Shown: positions 18,884 through 27,996 of the stretch, piece by piece
Layout of the letters: each line of letters opens with the position of its first letter
Numbering within the stretch: position 1 is the first letter of the stretch
Made by a program: the position numbers and the translations under genes
The notes under the pieces: model-generated
What the model saw: the letters and a program-made list of their open reading frames with translations, nothing else
Told to the model about the DNA's origin: nothing
Databases searched by the model: none
Source of the DNA: Bowmanella yangjiangensis
GTDB lineage: Bacteria; Pseudomonadota; Gammaproteobacteria; Enterobacterales; Alteromonadaceae
Assembly (NCBI RefSeq): GCF_017255015.1
Contig: NZ_JAFKCS010000011.1
Coordinates: forward strand, 1-64,000
Length of the DNA stretch: 64,000 bases
Direction of reading: 5' to 3'

Positions 18884-18890
18884 ATCGATT

Positions 18891-20369
18891 TTATAATTGA
18901 TTCAAAAAGTTCTGATGCGCAGGGGTGGCTGATACCGCCTTTGCGATTCCCTCTCGCATCTGTGCAAGCCCCTGACGTATATAGTTATCCTCGACTTTAT
19001 CAATACAAGGGTCATGGCGGGTGGGTAAATAATGAAACCCATCATAAATAGCCAACCAACTGTTTGGTTGAAATATTTCATGTCGCTGTCTAATCAAAAT
19101 ACCATTCGTCTGATACAGCGACATTCTGTGCAATAACGTGTCTGGCAATGAAATATTCCGGTAATCTTGCCAAAATGGCTCTTTCCTGGCATTTAGCAAA
19201 TAGTGCAGCAATACGAAGTCTCTGACACTTTCATATTCCTTTGTTGTTCTGACATTGAACTCTTCCACCGCTGATGAATGAATACCGTTGTAAGGAAAAA
19301 ATAGTTTCAACCGCTCTATGGCGGTCTCAATTAAAGCGATATTAGTGCTCTCTATTGGTTCAAAGAAACCTGCTGCCAAACCCAGTGCCACGCAGTTTTT
19401 AACCCAGAAACGCTCACGGCATCCAGGCCTGAAGCGAATACACTTGGGCTCACTGATTGGTTCACCATTAATGTCTGCAAGTAAACTATCCAATGCTGCC
19501 TCATCAGAGGTATGTTGACTACTGTATACATGGCCATTTCCTTGCCTATGTTGCAAAGGAATCCGCCATTGCCAACCAGCCGTTTTAGCGTTGGCCTCGG
19601 TGTAAGGATTAGGTATGACATCCGTCTCACTTTGCACTGCTATTGCACGGTCACACAATAACCAGTTATTCCAATCCTTATAATCAACCTTGAGGGCCTG
19701 CCCTAATAACAGCGATGAAAAGCCTGTACAATCAATGAAAAAATCACCATGTACTTGTTGACCATTACTCAAATTCAATGAATCAATATGGCCACTTTCT
19801 GGGTGCAAGATTACATCAATAATTTTAGCGTCAACCCTCTTCACTCCAGCGTCCGTCGCGACTTCTTTGAGTAACTGCGCATACTTGCTTGCATCCAAAT
19901 GTAATGCCCAATCAAACACTGCCAAAGACGAAGCAGGATTACTTGGTGGCAATGCAAACTTGCCATGTTTAGCAAGTTGCGCCCCTACTGAATAACTTTC
20001 AAGTGGATGTGGGTCACCTAATTTTTTATTTTTTAACCAATAATGATGAAAACCTACGCCATTTAATGACTCGCCGTACACCCCAAATGGGTGGATAAAG
20101 GAACTACTTTCAGTGTGCCAACCGTTAAACTGAATTCCCAGTTTACAAGTCGCACCGGTGCGCTTCATTACCTGTTGATCAGACAAACCCAAGGCGCGAT
20201 TGAAATGTCTAATGGTTGGGATGGTTGCCTCTCCCACGCCAATAGTTCCAATCTCAGACGACTCAACTAAACAGATTGATAGATGTGGAAAATGTTTGGC
20301 TAAGCTCGCAGCCGTCATCCAACCAGCTGTGCCGCCACCGGCAATTACTATATTTTTTATACTATTCAT
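18891..20369 (-). CDS. Flavin-dependent (tryptophan) halogenase family protein 2
   Basis: 492-residue paralogue of the halogenase at 17334, convergent with it. It carries the flavin motif GGGTAGW at 11-17, GVGEATIP at 44-51, the catalytic lysine K76 in ATCKLGIQF, WQWRIP at 266-271, and EPIEST at 337-342. The two proteins are clearly divergent, so this is not a recent duplication. A small ORF ends three bases before its ATG, and a NagR-type palindrome lies upstream of that ORF, so it is probably induced with the GlcNAc genes. Its substrate is unknown. Confidence 0.88.
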   Translation of the reverse strand: MNSIKNIVIAGGGTAGWMTAASLAKHFPHLSICLVESSEIGTIGVGEATIPTIRHFNRALGLSDQQVMKRTGATCKLGIQFNGWHTESSSFIHPFGVYGESLNGVGFHHYWLKNKKLGDPHPLESYSVGAQLAKHGKFALPPSNPASSLAVFDWALHLDASKYAQLLKEVATDAGVKRVDAKIIDVILHPESGHIDSLNLSNGQQVHGDFFIDCTGFSSLLLGQALKVDYKDWNNWLLCDRAIAVQSETDVIPNPYTEANAKTAGWQWRIPLQHRQGNGHVYSSQHTSDEAALDSLLADINGEPISEPKCIRFRPGCRERFWVKNCVALGLAAGFFEPIESTNIALIETAIERLKLFFPYNGIHSSAVEEFNVRTTKEYESVRDFVLLHYLLNARKEPFWQDYRNISLPDTLLHRMSLYQTNGILIRQRHEIFQPNSWLAIYDGFHYLPTRHDPCIDKVEDNYIRQGLAQMREGIAKAVSATPAHQNFLNQL

Positions 20370-20372
20370 TGC

Positions 20373-20570
20373 TTATTCGTCGCCTAATAGAGAGATATAC
20401 AACGCCATCTGGATAAGTGTCTGTGCAGATTTCCAAAAAAAGTCTCTGCCCTTGCTTAGTTCATTAACTGTTTGAGGTTTCAAAGGTTTCGTATAACTGG
20501 TGAGTATTTTATTACTTACGTAGGCTACGAAGTCTTTGCTCTTTACCTCAAATACAACATCAGGAAACAT
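20373..20570 (-). CDS. Small unknown ORF upstream of halogenase 2
   Basis: A 65-codon reading frame from ATG 20570 to a stop three bases before halogenase 2. No family recognised; no signal peptide; one weakly amphipathic stretch near the C-terminus (SAQTLIQMALYISLL). The frame is open upstream to 20693 (106 codons), but that part would cover the palindrome at 20583-20600 and start upstream of the likely promoter, so the shorter form is preferred. There is no good ribosome site at 20570. Tight spacing to the halogenase favours a coupled gene or leader. Confidence 0.4.
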   Translation of the reverse strand: MFPDVVFEVKSKDFVAYVSNKILTSYTKPLKPQTVNELSKGRDFFWKSAQTLIQMALYISLLGDE

Positions 20571-20582
20571 ATTTCTAACATA

Positions 20583-20600
20583 AATGACAACGCTGTCACA
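20583..20600. promoter_or_regulatory. NagR operator O3 (halogenase 2 side)
   Basis: AATGACAACGCTGTCACA has an intact left half and one changed end in the right half. On the minus strand a -35-like TTCCAG and -10-like TTTAAT, 17 bases apart, lie just upstream, placing the palindrome around the start of transcription. Confidence 0.65.
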
Positions 20601-20804
20601 GATTAAAAGCGGTGCTGAGAATATCTGGAAGTTGTTATGAACAGCCCATTGACTGCTATTGGGCTTACATACAGCTATGAAACCATCATGCATAGGACAC
20701 CAATTAGTCTATGACTCCATATTCCGAGTAAAGCCCTAAATCAGCCCTGCGAAACATCCCTATCGAACAAAACATTTGCAACACAATACATCTTTGTTAA
20801 CATA

Positions 20805-20822
20805 AATGACAGCGTTGTCATA
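20805..20822. promoter_or_regulatory. NagR operator O4 (hexosaminidase side)
   Basis: AATGACAGCGTTGTCATA is a near-perfect palindrome 54 bases before the hexosaminidase start. It is 222 bp centre to centre from O3 across the divergent gap. Confidence 0.75.
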
Positions 20823-20876
20823 AACAAAGAATATACAGCCTGAGTCGGGTTGAATAGCAACATAAAGGATTGTCTC

Positions 20877-23429
20877 TTGTCTGGATTTAAACTATCTCAA
20901 ATTGCCATTGGTCTCTCTATGCTTGGCGGCGTCGCAACCGCACAAACATCCACGTTGAACCAAGCACAGCTAAACAATCTTGCTCAAGATCTGCAGGTTA
21001 GTTACCAGGTTATTGACAATGTAAATGCTGGAGGTTGCGACGATAAGTTTGGCGGCGGTAAGTGTTTTGATGCTCGCATTAGTTTGAAGGTGTCACAAGA
21101 TTTCTCCGCAGCAGACTGGCAGCTTTACTTCAGCCACACTACCCCTATTCAAAAGGATAGCAGTGAGCTGTTTGATATCACCCATGTCAATGGTGACTTG
21201 CATATCATCAGGCCTTCAACTGCATTCAAAGGTTTTAAAGCCGGTCAGGTTTACGATATTCCTCTTAAAGGCACTTTCTGGCATGCATCGGCATCCGATC
21301 AGATGCCCAACTACTTTGTGGTAGCCGATGGCTTAAAGCCAGCCATTATTGAAAGCACCAGGGAAATCAAAGATCAGGATAGTCAGCTTACCTACAATCA
21401 ACATGTGGCGCCGCTTAGCAAACCTGAGCAGTATCGACGTAGCCAGGAGGATAGCTTGCCCTTGGCTGACGCCCAGTGGCTTTACAACCATTATGAGGAT
21501 GTCAATTCTGCTCAGTCTCCTGCGCACGCAGCAAGGATTATCCCTGCCATCAGTGCCGTACAATTAGACGGTGCAAGTGTTGACCTAAGCGGTGGTATCG
21601 CGATTAAGCAATCCGACGTCATTGCGCATGCCTTAGAATATCTTGATGCTCGTGGTATTACCGTCAATCAGAATGGTGTTGCGGTTAGTTTTGTCGATGA
21701 TCAAAGTCTTGCTACCGATGCTTACCATCTTAAGGTTAGCGACAAGGGTATTCAGGTGACCTCAGCCAGTGGCAGCGGTCGCTACTACGCCTTAATCACC
21801 CTGGCTACCCTGGCACAGGATGCTAAGGTTCCAAGCGGCCAATATCAGGATCAGCCCAGATACCCATTCCGCGGAATGCACCTTGATGTATCACGCAACT
21901 TCCACAGTAAGGACATGGTACTAAGACTGTTGGACCAAATGGCCAGCGTTAAGCTTAACAAACTGCATTTCCACCTGGCAGATGATGAAGGCTGGCGCTT
22001 GGAAATTCCTGGGTTACCTGAGCTGACGGACATCGGCGCCTATCGCTGTTACGACCCAACAGAAACACAGTGTCTGCTGCCCCAATTGGGTGCAGGACCA
22101 AACCGGGATGCACCGGGTAATGGCTATTACAGTGTGGCCGACTACCAGGAAATATTGGCTTACGCTAAAGCACGTCATATCGAAGTCATTCCTTCATTAG
22201 ATATGCCGGGCCATTCCCGCGCCGCAACTCGCTCCATGATGGCCAGATACAATAAATTTATGCAGCAGGAAAAGCCTGAACTGGCCAATGAATATTTACT
22301 CACCGACTTACAAGACACCACAGTCTATTCATCGGTGCAGTTTTACAATGACAACACTATCAACCCCTGCTTGCCTTCTTCTTATCGCTTCGTCAGCAAG
22401 GTGCTGAATGAAATTAACAAGATGCATCAGGACGCAGGAATGCCTCTCAATCGCTACCATATTGGTGCCGATGAGACCGCCGGTGCGTGGAAAGAGTCCC
22501 CGGCCTGTGCTGATATCATCGCTGAAAACAATATGGATGATCCCGAGCAGTTAACGGCCTATTTCGTAGAAAAGGTGACCAAGATTGTTAATGCCATGGG
22601 TATCACCGCAGGCGCCTGGAGCGATGGCTTAAGCCATGTTGAGCAGGAAAAGCTGGCACCACGTATTCAGGCTAACATATGGGATGCGCTGTTCTGGCAA
22701 GGTCACAACCGCGCGCAGGATTTCGCTAACCGCGGCTGGGACGTGGTGCTGTCCATTCCTGACGCCTTATATTTTGACTTTCCTTATGCACTGGATCCGC
22801 TAGAACCTGGTTATTACTGGGCCTCACGCAATACCGACAGTTTTAAAGTGTTCCGTTTTATGCCGGATAACCTACCTGCCCACGCAGAGTTTTGGCCAAA
22901 CCGAATGGGTACCCCTTTTACCGCCAAAGACGACTCACCTCTCAAGCCGGGTGCCAGTTTCTTAGGCATGCAGGGGCAGCTTTGGAGTGAAACCGTAAGG
23001 GACGACAATCGTGCCGAATTTATGATTTATCCGCGCCTGCATGCCATGGCCGAACGCGCTTGGCACAAAGCAGATTGGGAATTGGCCTACGAAGCAGGAC
23101 GAGAATACGGCCCCACTACTGATTACTTTGGCAGTGCACAGGAAGCGGGCTTACGTCAGGATTGGGCTGGCTTCAGTCAGGCATTGGTAAGCAAATACCT
23201 TCCGGCGATGGTCGACAAAGTGATGTTCCGATTGCCCCCTCCGGGTGCCAAAGTGGTTGAGGGTACTTTGCATGCCAATACCTTGTGGCCGGGGTTACAA
23301 ATTGAGTATCGCCAAGTTAATGGTGTATGGACGGTCTATCAAGGGCCGGTCAATGTTCAGGGTAAAGTGGAACTGCGCTCTCGCTTACCAGGTATGCAAC
23401 GCAGTAGTCGCATCACACTGGTGAATTAA
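20877..23429 (+). CDS. Periplasmic beta-N-acetylhexosaminidase, GH20
   Basis: Exo-acting enzyme releasing GlcNAc from chitobiose and longer chito-oligosaccharides. Domain order: signal peptide (about 1-22, ending GGVATAQ), N-terminal carbohydrate-binding-like domain, GH20b-like domain, catalytic TIM barrel beginning FRGMHLDVSRNF with HFHLADDEGWRLEI, catalytic Asp532-Glu533 in HIGADETAG, and a C-terminal Ig-like domain. Start chosen: TTG 20877, seven bases after a perfect AAAGGA; an in-frame TTG at 20850 adds nine residues. Operator O4 lies upstream. It feeds GlcNAc to NagP and NagK. Confidence 0.94.
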   Translation: MSGFKLSQIAIGLSMLGGVATAQTSTLNQAQLNNLAQDLQVSYQVIDNVNAGGCDDKFGGGKCFDARISLKVSQDFSAADWQLYFSHTTPIQKDSSELFDITHVNGDLHIIRPSTAFKGFKAGQVYDIPLKGTFWHASASDQMPNYFVVADGLKPAIIESTREIKDQDSQLTYNQHVAPLSKPEQYRRSQEDSLPLADAQWLYNHYEDVNSAQSPAHAARIIPAISAVQLDGASVDLSGGIAIKQSDVIAHALEYLDARGITVNQNGVAVSFVDDQSLATDAYHLKVSDKGIQVTSASGSGRYYALITLATLAQDAKVPSGQYQDQPRYPFRGMHLDVSRNFHSKDMVLRLLDQMASVKLNKLHFHLADDEGWRLEIPGLPELTDIGAYRCYDPTETQCLLPQLGAGPNRDAPGNGYYSVADYQEILAYAKARHIEVIPSLDMPGHSRAATRSMMARYNKFMQQEKPELANEYLLTDLQDTTVYSSVQFYNDNTINPCLPSSYRFVSKVLNEINKMHQDAGMPLNRYHIGADETAGAWKESPACADIIAENNMDDPEQLTAYFVEKVTKIVNAMGITAGAWSDGLSHVEQEKLAPRIQANIWDALFWQGHNRAQDFANRGWDVVLSIPDALYFDFPYALDPLEPGYYWASRNTDSFKVFRFMPDNLPAHAEFWPNRMGTPFTAKDDSPLKPGASFLGMQGQLWSETVRDDNRAEFMIYPRLHAMAERAWHKADWELAYEAGREYGPTTDYFGSAQEAGLRQDWAGFSQALVSKYLPAMVDKVMFRLPPPGAKVVEGTLHANTLWPGLQIEYRQVNGVWTVYQGPVNVQGKVELRSRLPGMQRSSRITLVN

Positions 23430-23431
23430 AG

Positions 23432-23560
23432 ATGAAAAAACTTTACCAAATGATTACAAAACAAAATGACAACGCTGTCATTTCTTTGGTAGGCTACGGT
23501 TTCGCTGGTCAACCTGTAATGGGCATGACCTGTTCCGATTTGTTAGAAGGTAATGTGTAA
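23432..23560 (+). other. Short ORF spanning the nagK operator
   Basis: A 42-codon frame starts two bases after the hexosaminidase stop and ends exactly where nagK begins (TAA directly followed by ATG). The palindrome O5 lies inside it. It resembles no known protein and may be chance or a leader peptide. I see no strong ribosome site. Confidence 0.2.
23465..23482. promoter_or_regulatory. NagR operator O5 (nagK operon)
   Basis: AATGACAACGCTGTCATT is palindromic except at one central pair (20 bp with flanks). It lies 78 bases before nagK and suggests a promoter separate from that of the hexosaminidase. Confidence 0.8.
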
Positions 23561-24454
23561 ATGAAGAGGCTGGAAAATCTCTACCTCGGTATTGACGGTG
23601 GTGGCAGTAAATGCAAAGTGCTGCTAACAGATGAACAGGGACAGGCACTCGGTACAGGTATCTCTGGTCCGGCCAACCCAAATCAGGGTCTGGACTTAGC
23701 CATCAATTCCATTATGGATGCCACTGAACAAGCCCTGCATGCGGCAGGCCTAGCTTCAAGTACGGTTGATCAACTTATTGTAGGCGCAGGATTGGCCGGT
23801 GTTAACCTGCCCAAATATCGCGTGATGCTGGAGCAGTGGGACCACCCGTTCGCTCAGTTCCACATTACCACCGACTTACAAATTGCCTGCATCGGCGCAC
23901 ATAACGGCATGGATGGTGCTGTTATTATCGCCGGTACCGGTTCAATAGGTATGGTTAATGTTAACGGCCATACCCACGAATTTGGCGGCTACGGGTTTAG
24001 TGTCGGCGATCAAGGTAGCGGCGCCTGGATGGGCATTACCGCTATCAAGCAGACCTTGCAAGCCCTGGATGGCTTGTTACCAAATAGTGAACTATCGCAG
24101 CGCGTATTAGATTTTACCCAATGCAACAATGCCCAGGAGTTGGCCCAGAAAATGGCGAATCTTAAGCCATCCGCTTATGCCAAGCTGGCCCCTTTGGTTA
24201 TTGAACAGGCCGCCGTTAAAGACACCCTGGCGCTGGACATCGTATTAAACGGGGCGGATTACATCAGCCGTTTAGCGCGAAAACTGTTAACCTACAACCC
24301 GCCCAGATTGTCGATGATCGGCGGTCTGGCACCACGCATCCAACCTTGGCTGGACGAAGATGTTCGCGAACGAGTCGAGCCCGCCAAGCAGCCTCCGGAA
24401 AACGGAGCTATTTTATTTGCCCAACAACAAGCCTTAGTAAGTGAGAAAGCTTAA
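23561..24454 (+). CDS. nagK: N-acetylglucosamine kinase, BadF/BcrA family
   Basis: Cytoplasmic kinase making GlcNAc-6-phosphate, needed because the permease NagP does not phosphorylate its cargo. The 297-residue ASKHA fold shows LGIDGGGSKCKVLL (phosphate 1), IIAGTGSIG (phosphate 2) and FGVGD-like FSVGDQGSGAWMG. This BadF type is the kinase of Shewanella-like GlcNAc pathways and is unrelated to E. coli NagK. The stop overlaps the next start by one base (TAATG). Confidence 0.92.
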   Translation: MKRLENLYLGIDGGGSKCKVLLTDEQGQALGTGISGPANPNQGLDLAINSIMDATEQALHAAGLASSTVDQLIVGAGLAGVNLPKYRVMLEQWDHPFAQFHITTDLQIACIGAHNGMDGAVIIAGTGSIGMVNVNGHTHEFGGYGFSVGDQGSGAWMGITAIKQTLQALDGLLPNSELSQRVLDFTQCNNAQELAQKMANLKPSAYAKLAPLVIEQAAVKDTLALDIVLNGADYISRLARKLLTYNPPRLSMIGGLAPRIQPWLDEDVRERVEPAKQPPENGAILFAQQQALVSEKA

Positions 24455-25452
24455 TGTCAACCAGTATCATGGCTCAAGAAGCCGCTGAAACCCCCAATCG
24501 TGTCAGAAGTCAGTTAGTGGATAATCAGGAGGCTTGCTATCAGCTAGGTCAACGTATCCGCTTGTTTGATCCTGCCTTTGTGTTGATGGTGGGACGTGGT
24601 TCATCAGATCACGCGGGCGTGTTTGCCAAATACCTGATTGAAATCGAAACAGGTACACCTGTTACCGCTTCCGCCCCCTCTGTGGCTAGTGTTTACGGTA
24701 AAGAACTGAAGCTTAAGCAAGCCCTGGTCATTGTTATTTCTCAGTCTGGTCGTAGCCCGGATATCCTGGCCCAGGCTAAAGCAGCCAAAAATGCCGGTGG
24801 TTTGGTGGTGGCTCTGGTCAATGACACCACCTCTCCTCTGGCTGAGTTGGTCGATTTCGTGTTGCCTTTAAATGCTGGTGCAGAAAAAGCCGTGGCAGCA
24901 ACCAAGAGCTATTTGTGTACTCTGAGTGCCTTGTTGCAAATGGTGGCCTACTGGAAACAGGATAAAGAGTTGATTGCCGCGCTGGAGCAACTGCCAGACG
25001 CCCTGCAACAAGCCATCGAAGCGCCTGTTCAGTTGACTGTGGATTTTGTCCGTGACCTCAAACACTGCGTTGTATTGGGGCGTGGTTTTGGTTACGCCAT
25101 CGCACGTGAATTGGCACTGAAACTTAAAGAAGTATGCAGCGTGCATGCTGAAGCCTTCTCCAGTGCCGAATTCCTGCATGGTCCAGTCACTTTGGTACAG
25201 AAGAAACTGGCCGTGGTTGACCTGACTATTGAAGACGAATCAGTTGAGGCCCATCGTCAACAAATCGAAGAAGTAGGTCGTCGCGGCGCCGTACTGTGCC
25301 ATATGAACCAAACATCTAAGGATGTCCACCCTCGCCTGGCCCCATTAACCTTACTGCAACGTTTCTATTTAGATGTTGAACAGGTAGCACAAGAATTGGG
25401 TTACGACCCAGACTCACCTGTTGGTTTGAATAAAGTAACGCAAACATTGTAA
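24454..25452 (+). CDS. nagB-II: Glucosamine-6-phosphate deaminase, SIS type (NagB-II)
   Basis: Converts glucosamine-6-phosphate to fructose-6-phosphate and ammonia. The 332-residue protein has two SIS domains without the glutaminase domain of GlmS: GRGSSDHAG and ISQSGRSPDI bind the phosphosugar, EKAVAATKSYL is the second SIS signature, and HAEAFSSAEFLHGP lies near the active site. NagB-II replaces the classical NagB in Alteromonadales. It overlaps nagK by one base. Confidence 0.92.
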   Translation: MSTSIMAQEAAETPNRVRSQLVDNQEACYQLGQRIRLFDPAFVLMVGRGSSDHAGVFAKYLIEIETGTPVTASAPSVASVYGKELKLKQALVIVISQSGRSPDILAQAKAAKNAGGLVVALVNDTTSPLAELVDFVLPLNAGAEKAVAATKSYLCTLSALLQMVAYWKQDKELIAALEQLPDALQQAIEAPVQLTVDFVRDLKHCVVLGRGFGYAIARELALKLKEVCSVHAEAFSSAEFLHGPVTLVQKKLAVVDLTIEDESVEAHRQQIEEVGRRGAVLCHMNQTSKDVHPRLAPLTLLQRFYLDVEQVAQELGYDPDSPVGLNKVTQTL

Positions 25453-25464
25453 GAAGGGATATTC

Positions 25465-26586
25465 ATGGCGGTAAGTTACTTAAGCAGATTATTTTTCGAT
25501 GGTGAGCAGTTGCATCAGGATGCCTGTGTCACAGTAGAAAATGGCAAAGTGGTTTCGCTTGCTCCGCAGGCTGGGGCCGAAACTGTCGAAGTGGACGGCC
25601 TGCTGGCCCCCGGCTTTGTGGATGTACAGGTTAATGGCGGTGGCGGTGTGTTATTTAACACCGACCAATCTGTTCAGGGCCTGACTACTATGTTGCAAGC
25701 CCATGCCCGCTTTGGTACTACCGCTATGTTACCTACGCTGATTACCGACGGCTTGGACATAATCCGTCGTGCCGCGGACGGCATGGCCGAAACGATTGCC
25801 GCCAATACGCCAGGCATTCATGGTATTCACTTTGAGGGCCCCCACCTGAGTAAACCTAAAAAGGGTATACACAGGGAACAGTTTATCCGCCCTATCACTG
25901 ATGCAGAACTTGAACAGTTTTGCCGCAGTGACTTGGGTAAAGTGCTGGTCACCCTGGCACCAGAGAATGTGCCTGCAGACATTATCCGTGAACTGGTTCA
26001 ACGTGGCGTTAAGGTCTGTTTGGGTCATTCCAATGCAGACGTAGATACCACCTTGGCGGCCATAGAAGCCGGTGCGGATGGATTTACCCACCTGTTTAAC
26101 GCTATGTCAGCCATGACCAGTCGTGAACCAGGCATGGTTGGCGCCGCTTTGGCCAGTGACAGTTACTGCGGCTTAATTCTGGATCACTACCACGTACATG
26201 CCATCAGTGCTAAAGCGGCCATTAAAGCCAAAGGTATTGAGCGCATTATGCTGGTTACTGACGCCATGGCGCATGTGGGCGCCGAGATGAATGAGTTGCC
26301 GTTTTTTGACACCACCATTCGCCGCGACGGTGACATGCTGACCATACCCGGCGGCACACTTGCAGGATCGGCATTGGATATGGCCAGTGCGGTACGCAAT
26401 TGCCATCGTGATCTGGGCTTTACCATTAGCGACAGCATTCTGATGGCCTCATTGACGCCAGCGCGTTACCTTGGACTTGATAACAAAATTGGTAAGTTGC
26501 TCCCAGGTTACCAGGCAGATATGGTACTGCTGGATGAAAATCAGCATGTAAAACAAAACTGGATTGGCGGTCAGGCAATGCTCTGA
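25465..26586 (+). CDS. nagA: N-acetylglucosamine-6-phosphate deacetylase
   Basis: Metal-dependent amidohydrolase removing acetate from GlcNAc-6-phosphate. The 373-residue protein has metal ligand Glu124 in HFEGPHLSK, His188 in LGHSNAD, His209 in THLFNAMSAM, and catalytic Asp266 in VTDAMAHVG. Length matches the family. It starts 12 bases after nagB-II, with an AAGGGA site. Confidence 0.96.
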   Translation: MAVSYLSRLFFDGEQLHQDACVTVENGKVVSLAPQAGAETVEVDGLLAPGFVDVQVNGGGGVLFNTDQSVQGLTTMLQAHARFGTTAMLPTLITDGLDIIRRAADGMAETIAANTPGIHGIHFEGPHLSKPKKGIHREQFIRPITDAELEQFCRSDLGKVLVTLAPENVPADIIRELVQRGVKVCLGHSNADVDTTLAAIEAGADGFTHLFNAMSAMTSREPGMVGAALASDSYCGLILDHYHVHAISAKAAIKAKGIERIMLVTDAMAHVGAEMNELPFFDTTIRRDGDMLTIPGGTLAGSALDMASAVRNCHRDLGFTISDSILMASLTPARYLGLDNKIGKLLPGYQADMVLLDENQHVKQNWIGGQAML

Positions 26587-26647
26587 GCCGCCGGCATCAA
26601 CAAGTGTGCCGGTGCTTCGGCCTGGCGTTAATCAAAGTGAGAATAAG

Positions 26648-27952
26648 ATGGATACCACAATGAGTAGCCGCGACCTGACCAAAAGCAATGCCATTCCCAT
26701 GGCCATTGTTGCTGGTCTTTTCTTTATATTGGGCTTTGCAACCTGGCTAAACGGCTCGTTAATGCCGTATTTAAAACAAATTTTTGACCTGACTCCCTTT
26801 CAGGCAGCGTTAATTCTGGGCAACTTTTATATTGCCGTCACTTTTACCGCCATTCCCTCAGCCTGGGTTATTCGCAAGGTTGGTTATAAGAACGGCATGG
26901 CACTGGCCATTGGTGGCATGTTATTAGCTGCCCTGCTATACATTCCGGCTGCTGAAACCCAAACCTTCGGCCTCTTCCTGTTTGCCCAGCTTTGTATGGG
27001 TATTGCCCAAACGCTTCTGCAAACGGCAGTTAACCCCTATGTGGTGCGTTTAGGTCCTGAAGAGTCTGCCGCGGTGCGAGTCAGTATCATGGGTATTCTG
27101 AATAAGAGTGCCGGTGTCGTCGCCCCCCTGGTGTTCAGCGCGCTGATTGCCGCTCAATTTGCCGGCCTGGTTGGTAAAGAACTGACCGCCGAAGAAGTCA
27201 CCATGATGGCGGACAGCTTGATTCTGCCTTATCTGGGCATGGCTGCTTTCTTTGGTGTTATTGCCCTGGCTGTTAAGTTCTCCCCTATTCCTGAGCTGGA
27301 AGATGGTGATGAAGAGACCGGCGAACAAGGCACAGTAAAAGAAGCACTGCGCCACCCTCATCTGGTTCTGGGCGTGCTGTCGCTGTTTTTCTACGTCGCA
27401 GCCGAAGTTATCGCGGCTGATACTATCGGTGCCTACGCACTGTCTTTAGGCGTAGAAAACTACAGCGTCATGACCTCCTACACTATGGTGTGCATGGTGG
27501 TGGGTTATGTACTTGGGATCATCCTGATCCCACGGGTTATTTCCCAGCAAAAAGCGCTAACCTTCTCGGCCGTACTGGGCATTCTGTTGTCTTTGACCAT
27601 AGTATTTGGCAGTGCTGAATCAACCGCCCTTGCAGATGCCTTGCTGGTACCTTTTGGTGGTGCGCAGCTACCAAATTCCTTGTTGCTCATTGCTGTGCTG
27701 GGTTTAGCCAATGCCATTGTGTGGCCAGCTGTGTGGCCTATGGCACTTTCAGGCTTAGGCAAGCTGACTAGCGTTGCATCTGGTTTATTGGTTATGGGTA
27801 TTGCCGGAGGCGCTTTCGGTCCTATGTTTTGGGGCCTGCTGAGCGGCTCAGGTGATGCAGCCGGTCAGCAGTTTGGCTACATCGTACTCGTACCTTGCTA
27901 TCTGTTTATTCTGTACTTCGCGGTAGCCGGTCACAAAAAGCGTAGCTGGTAA
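26648..27952 (+). CDS. nagP: N-acetylglucosamine MFS permease
   Basis: Inner-membrane sugar:proton symporter of the FucP/GGP branch of the major facilitator superfamily (434 residues, about 12 helices). The N-terminus FFILGFATWLNGSLMPYLK is characteristic, as is the long cytoplasmic loop between helices 6 and 7 with acidic residues (PELEDGDEE). The frame is open upstream into nagA, but ATG 26648 gives the family start. A possible small hairpin (CCGGCA/TGCCGG) sits in the 61-base gap after nagA. GlcNAc specificity is inferred from context. Confidence 0.9.
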   Translation: MDTTMSSRDLTKSNAIPMAIVAGLFFILGFATWLNGSLMPYLKQIFDLTPFQAALILGNFYIAVTFTAIPSAWVIRKVGYKNGMALAIGGMLLAALLYIPAAETQTFGLFLFAQLCMGIAQTLLQTAVNPYVVRLGPEESAAVRVSIMGILNKSAGVVAPLVFSALIAAQFAGLVGKELTAEEVTMMADSLILPYLGMAAFFGVIALAVKFSPIPELEDGDEETGEQGTVKEALRHPHLVLGVLSLFFYVAAEVIAADTIGAYALSLGVENYSVMTSYTMVCMVVGYVLGIILIPRVISQQKALTFSAVLGILLSLTIVFGSAESTALADALLVPFGGAQLPNSLLLIAVLGLANAIVWPAVWPMALSGLGKLTSVASGLLVMGIAGGAFGPMFWGLLSGSGDAAGQQFGYIVLVPCYLFILYFAVAGHKKRSW

Positions 27953-27969
27953 GCAATTCAAATCAAAAG

Positions 27970-27996
27970 AGCGCGCTCTATATGGCGCGCTTTTTT
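27970..27996 (+). terminator. Rho-independent terminator after nagP
   Basis: The stem AGCGCGC/GCGCGCT is followed by six T. It separates nagP from nagX. Confidence 0.9.

Noticed and set aside
20571-20693. N-terminal extension of the small ORF before halogenase 2
   Set aside because: It would place the operator O3 and the likely promoter inside the coding region.
26564-26647. Upstream extension of nagP
   Set aside because: It overlaps the nagA end in another frame and does not resemble the permease family.
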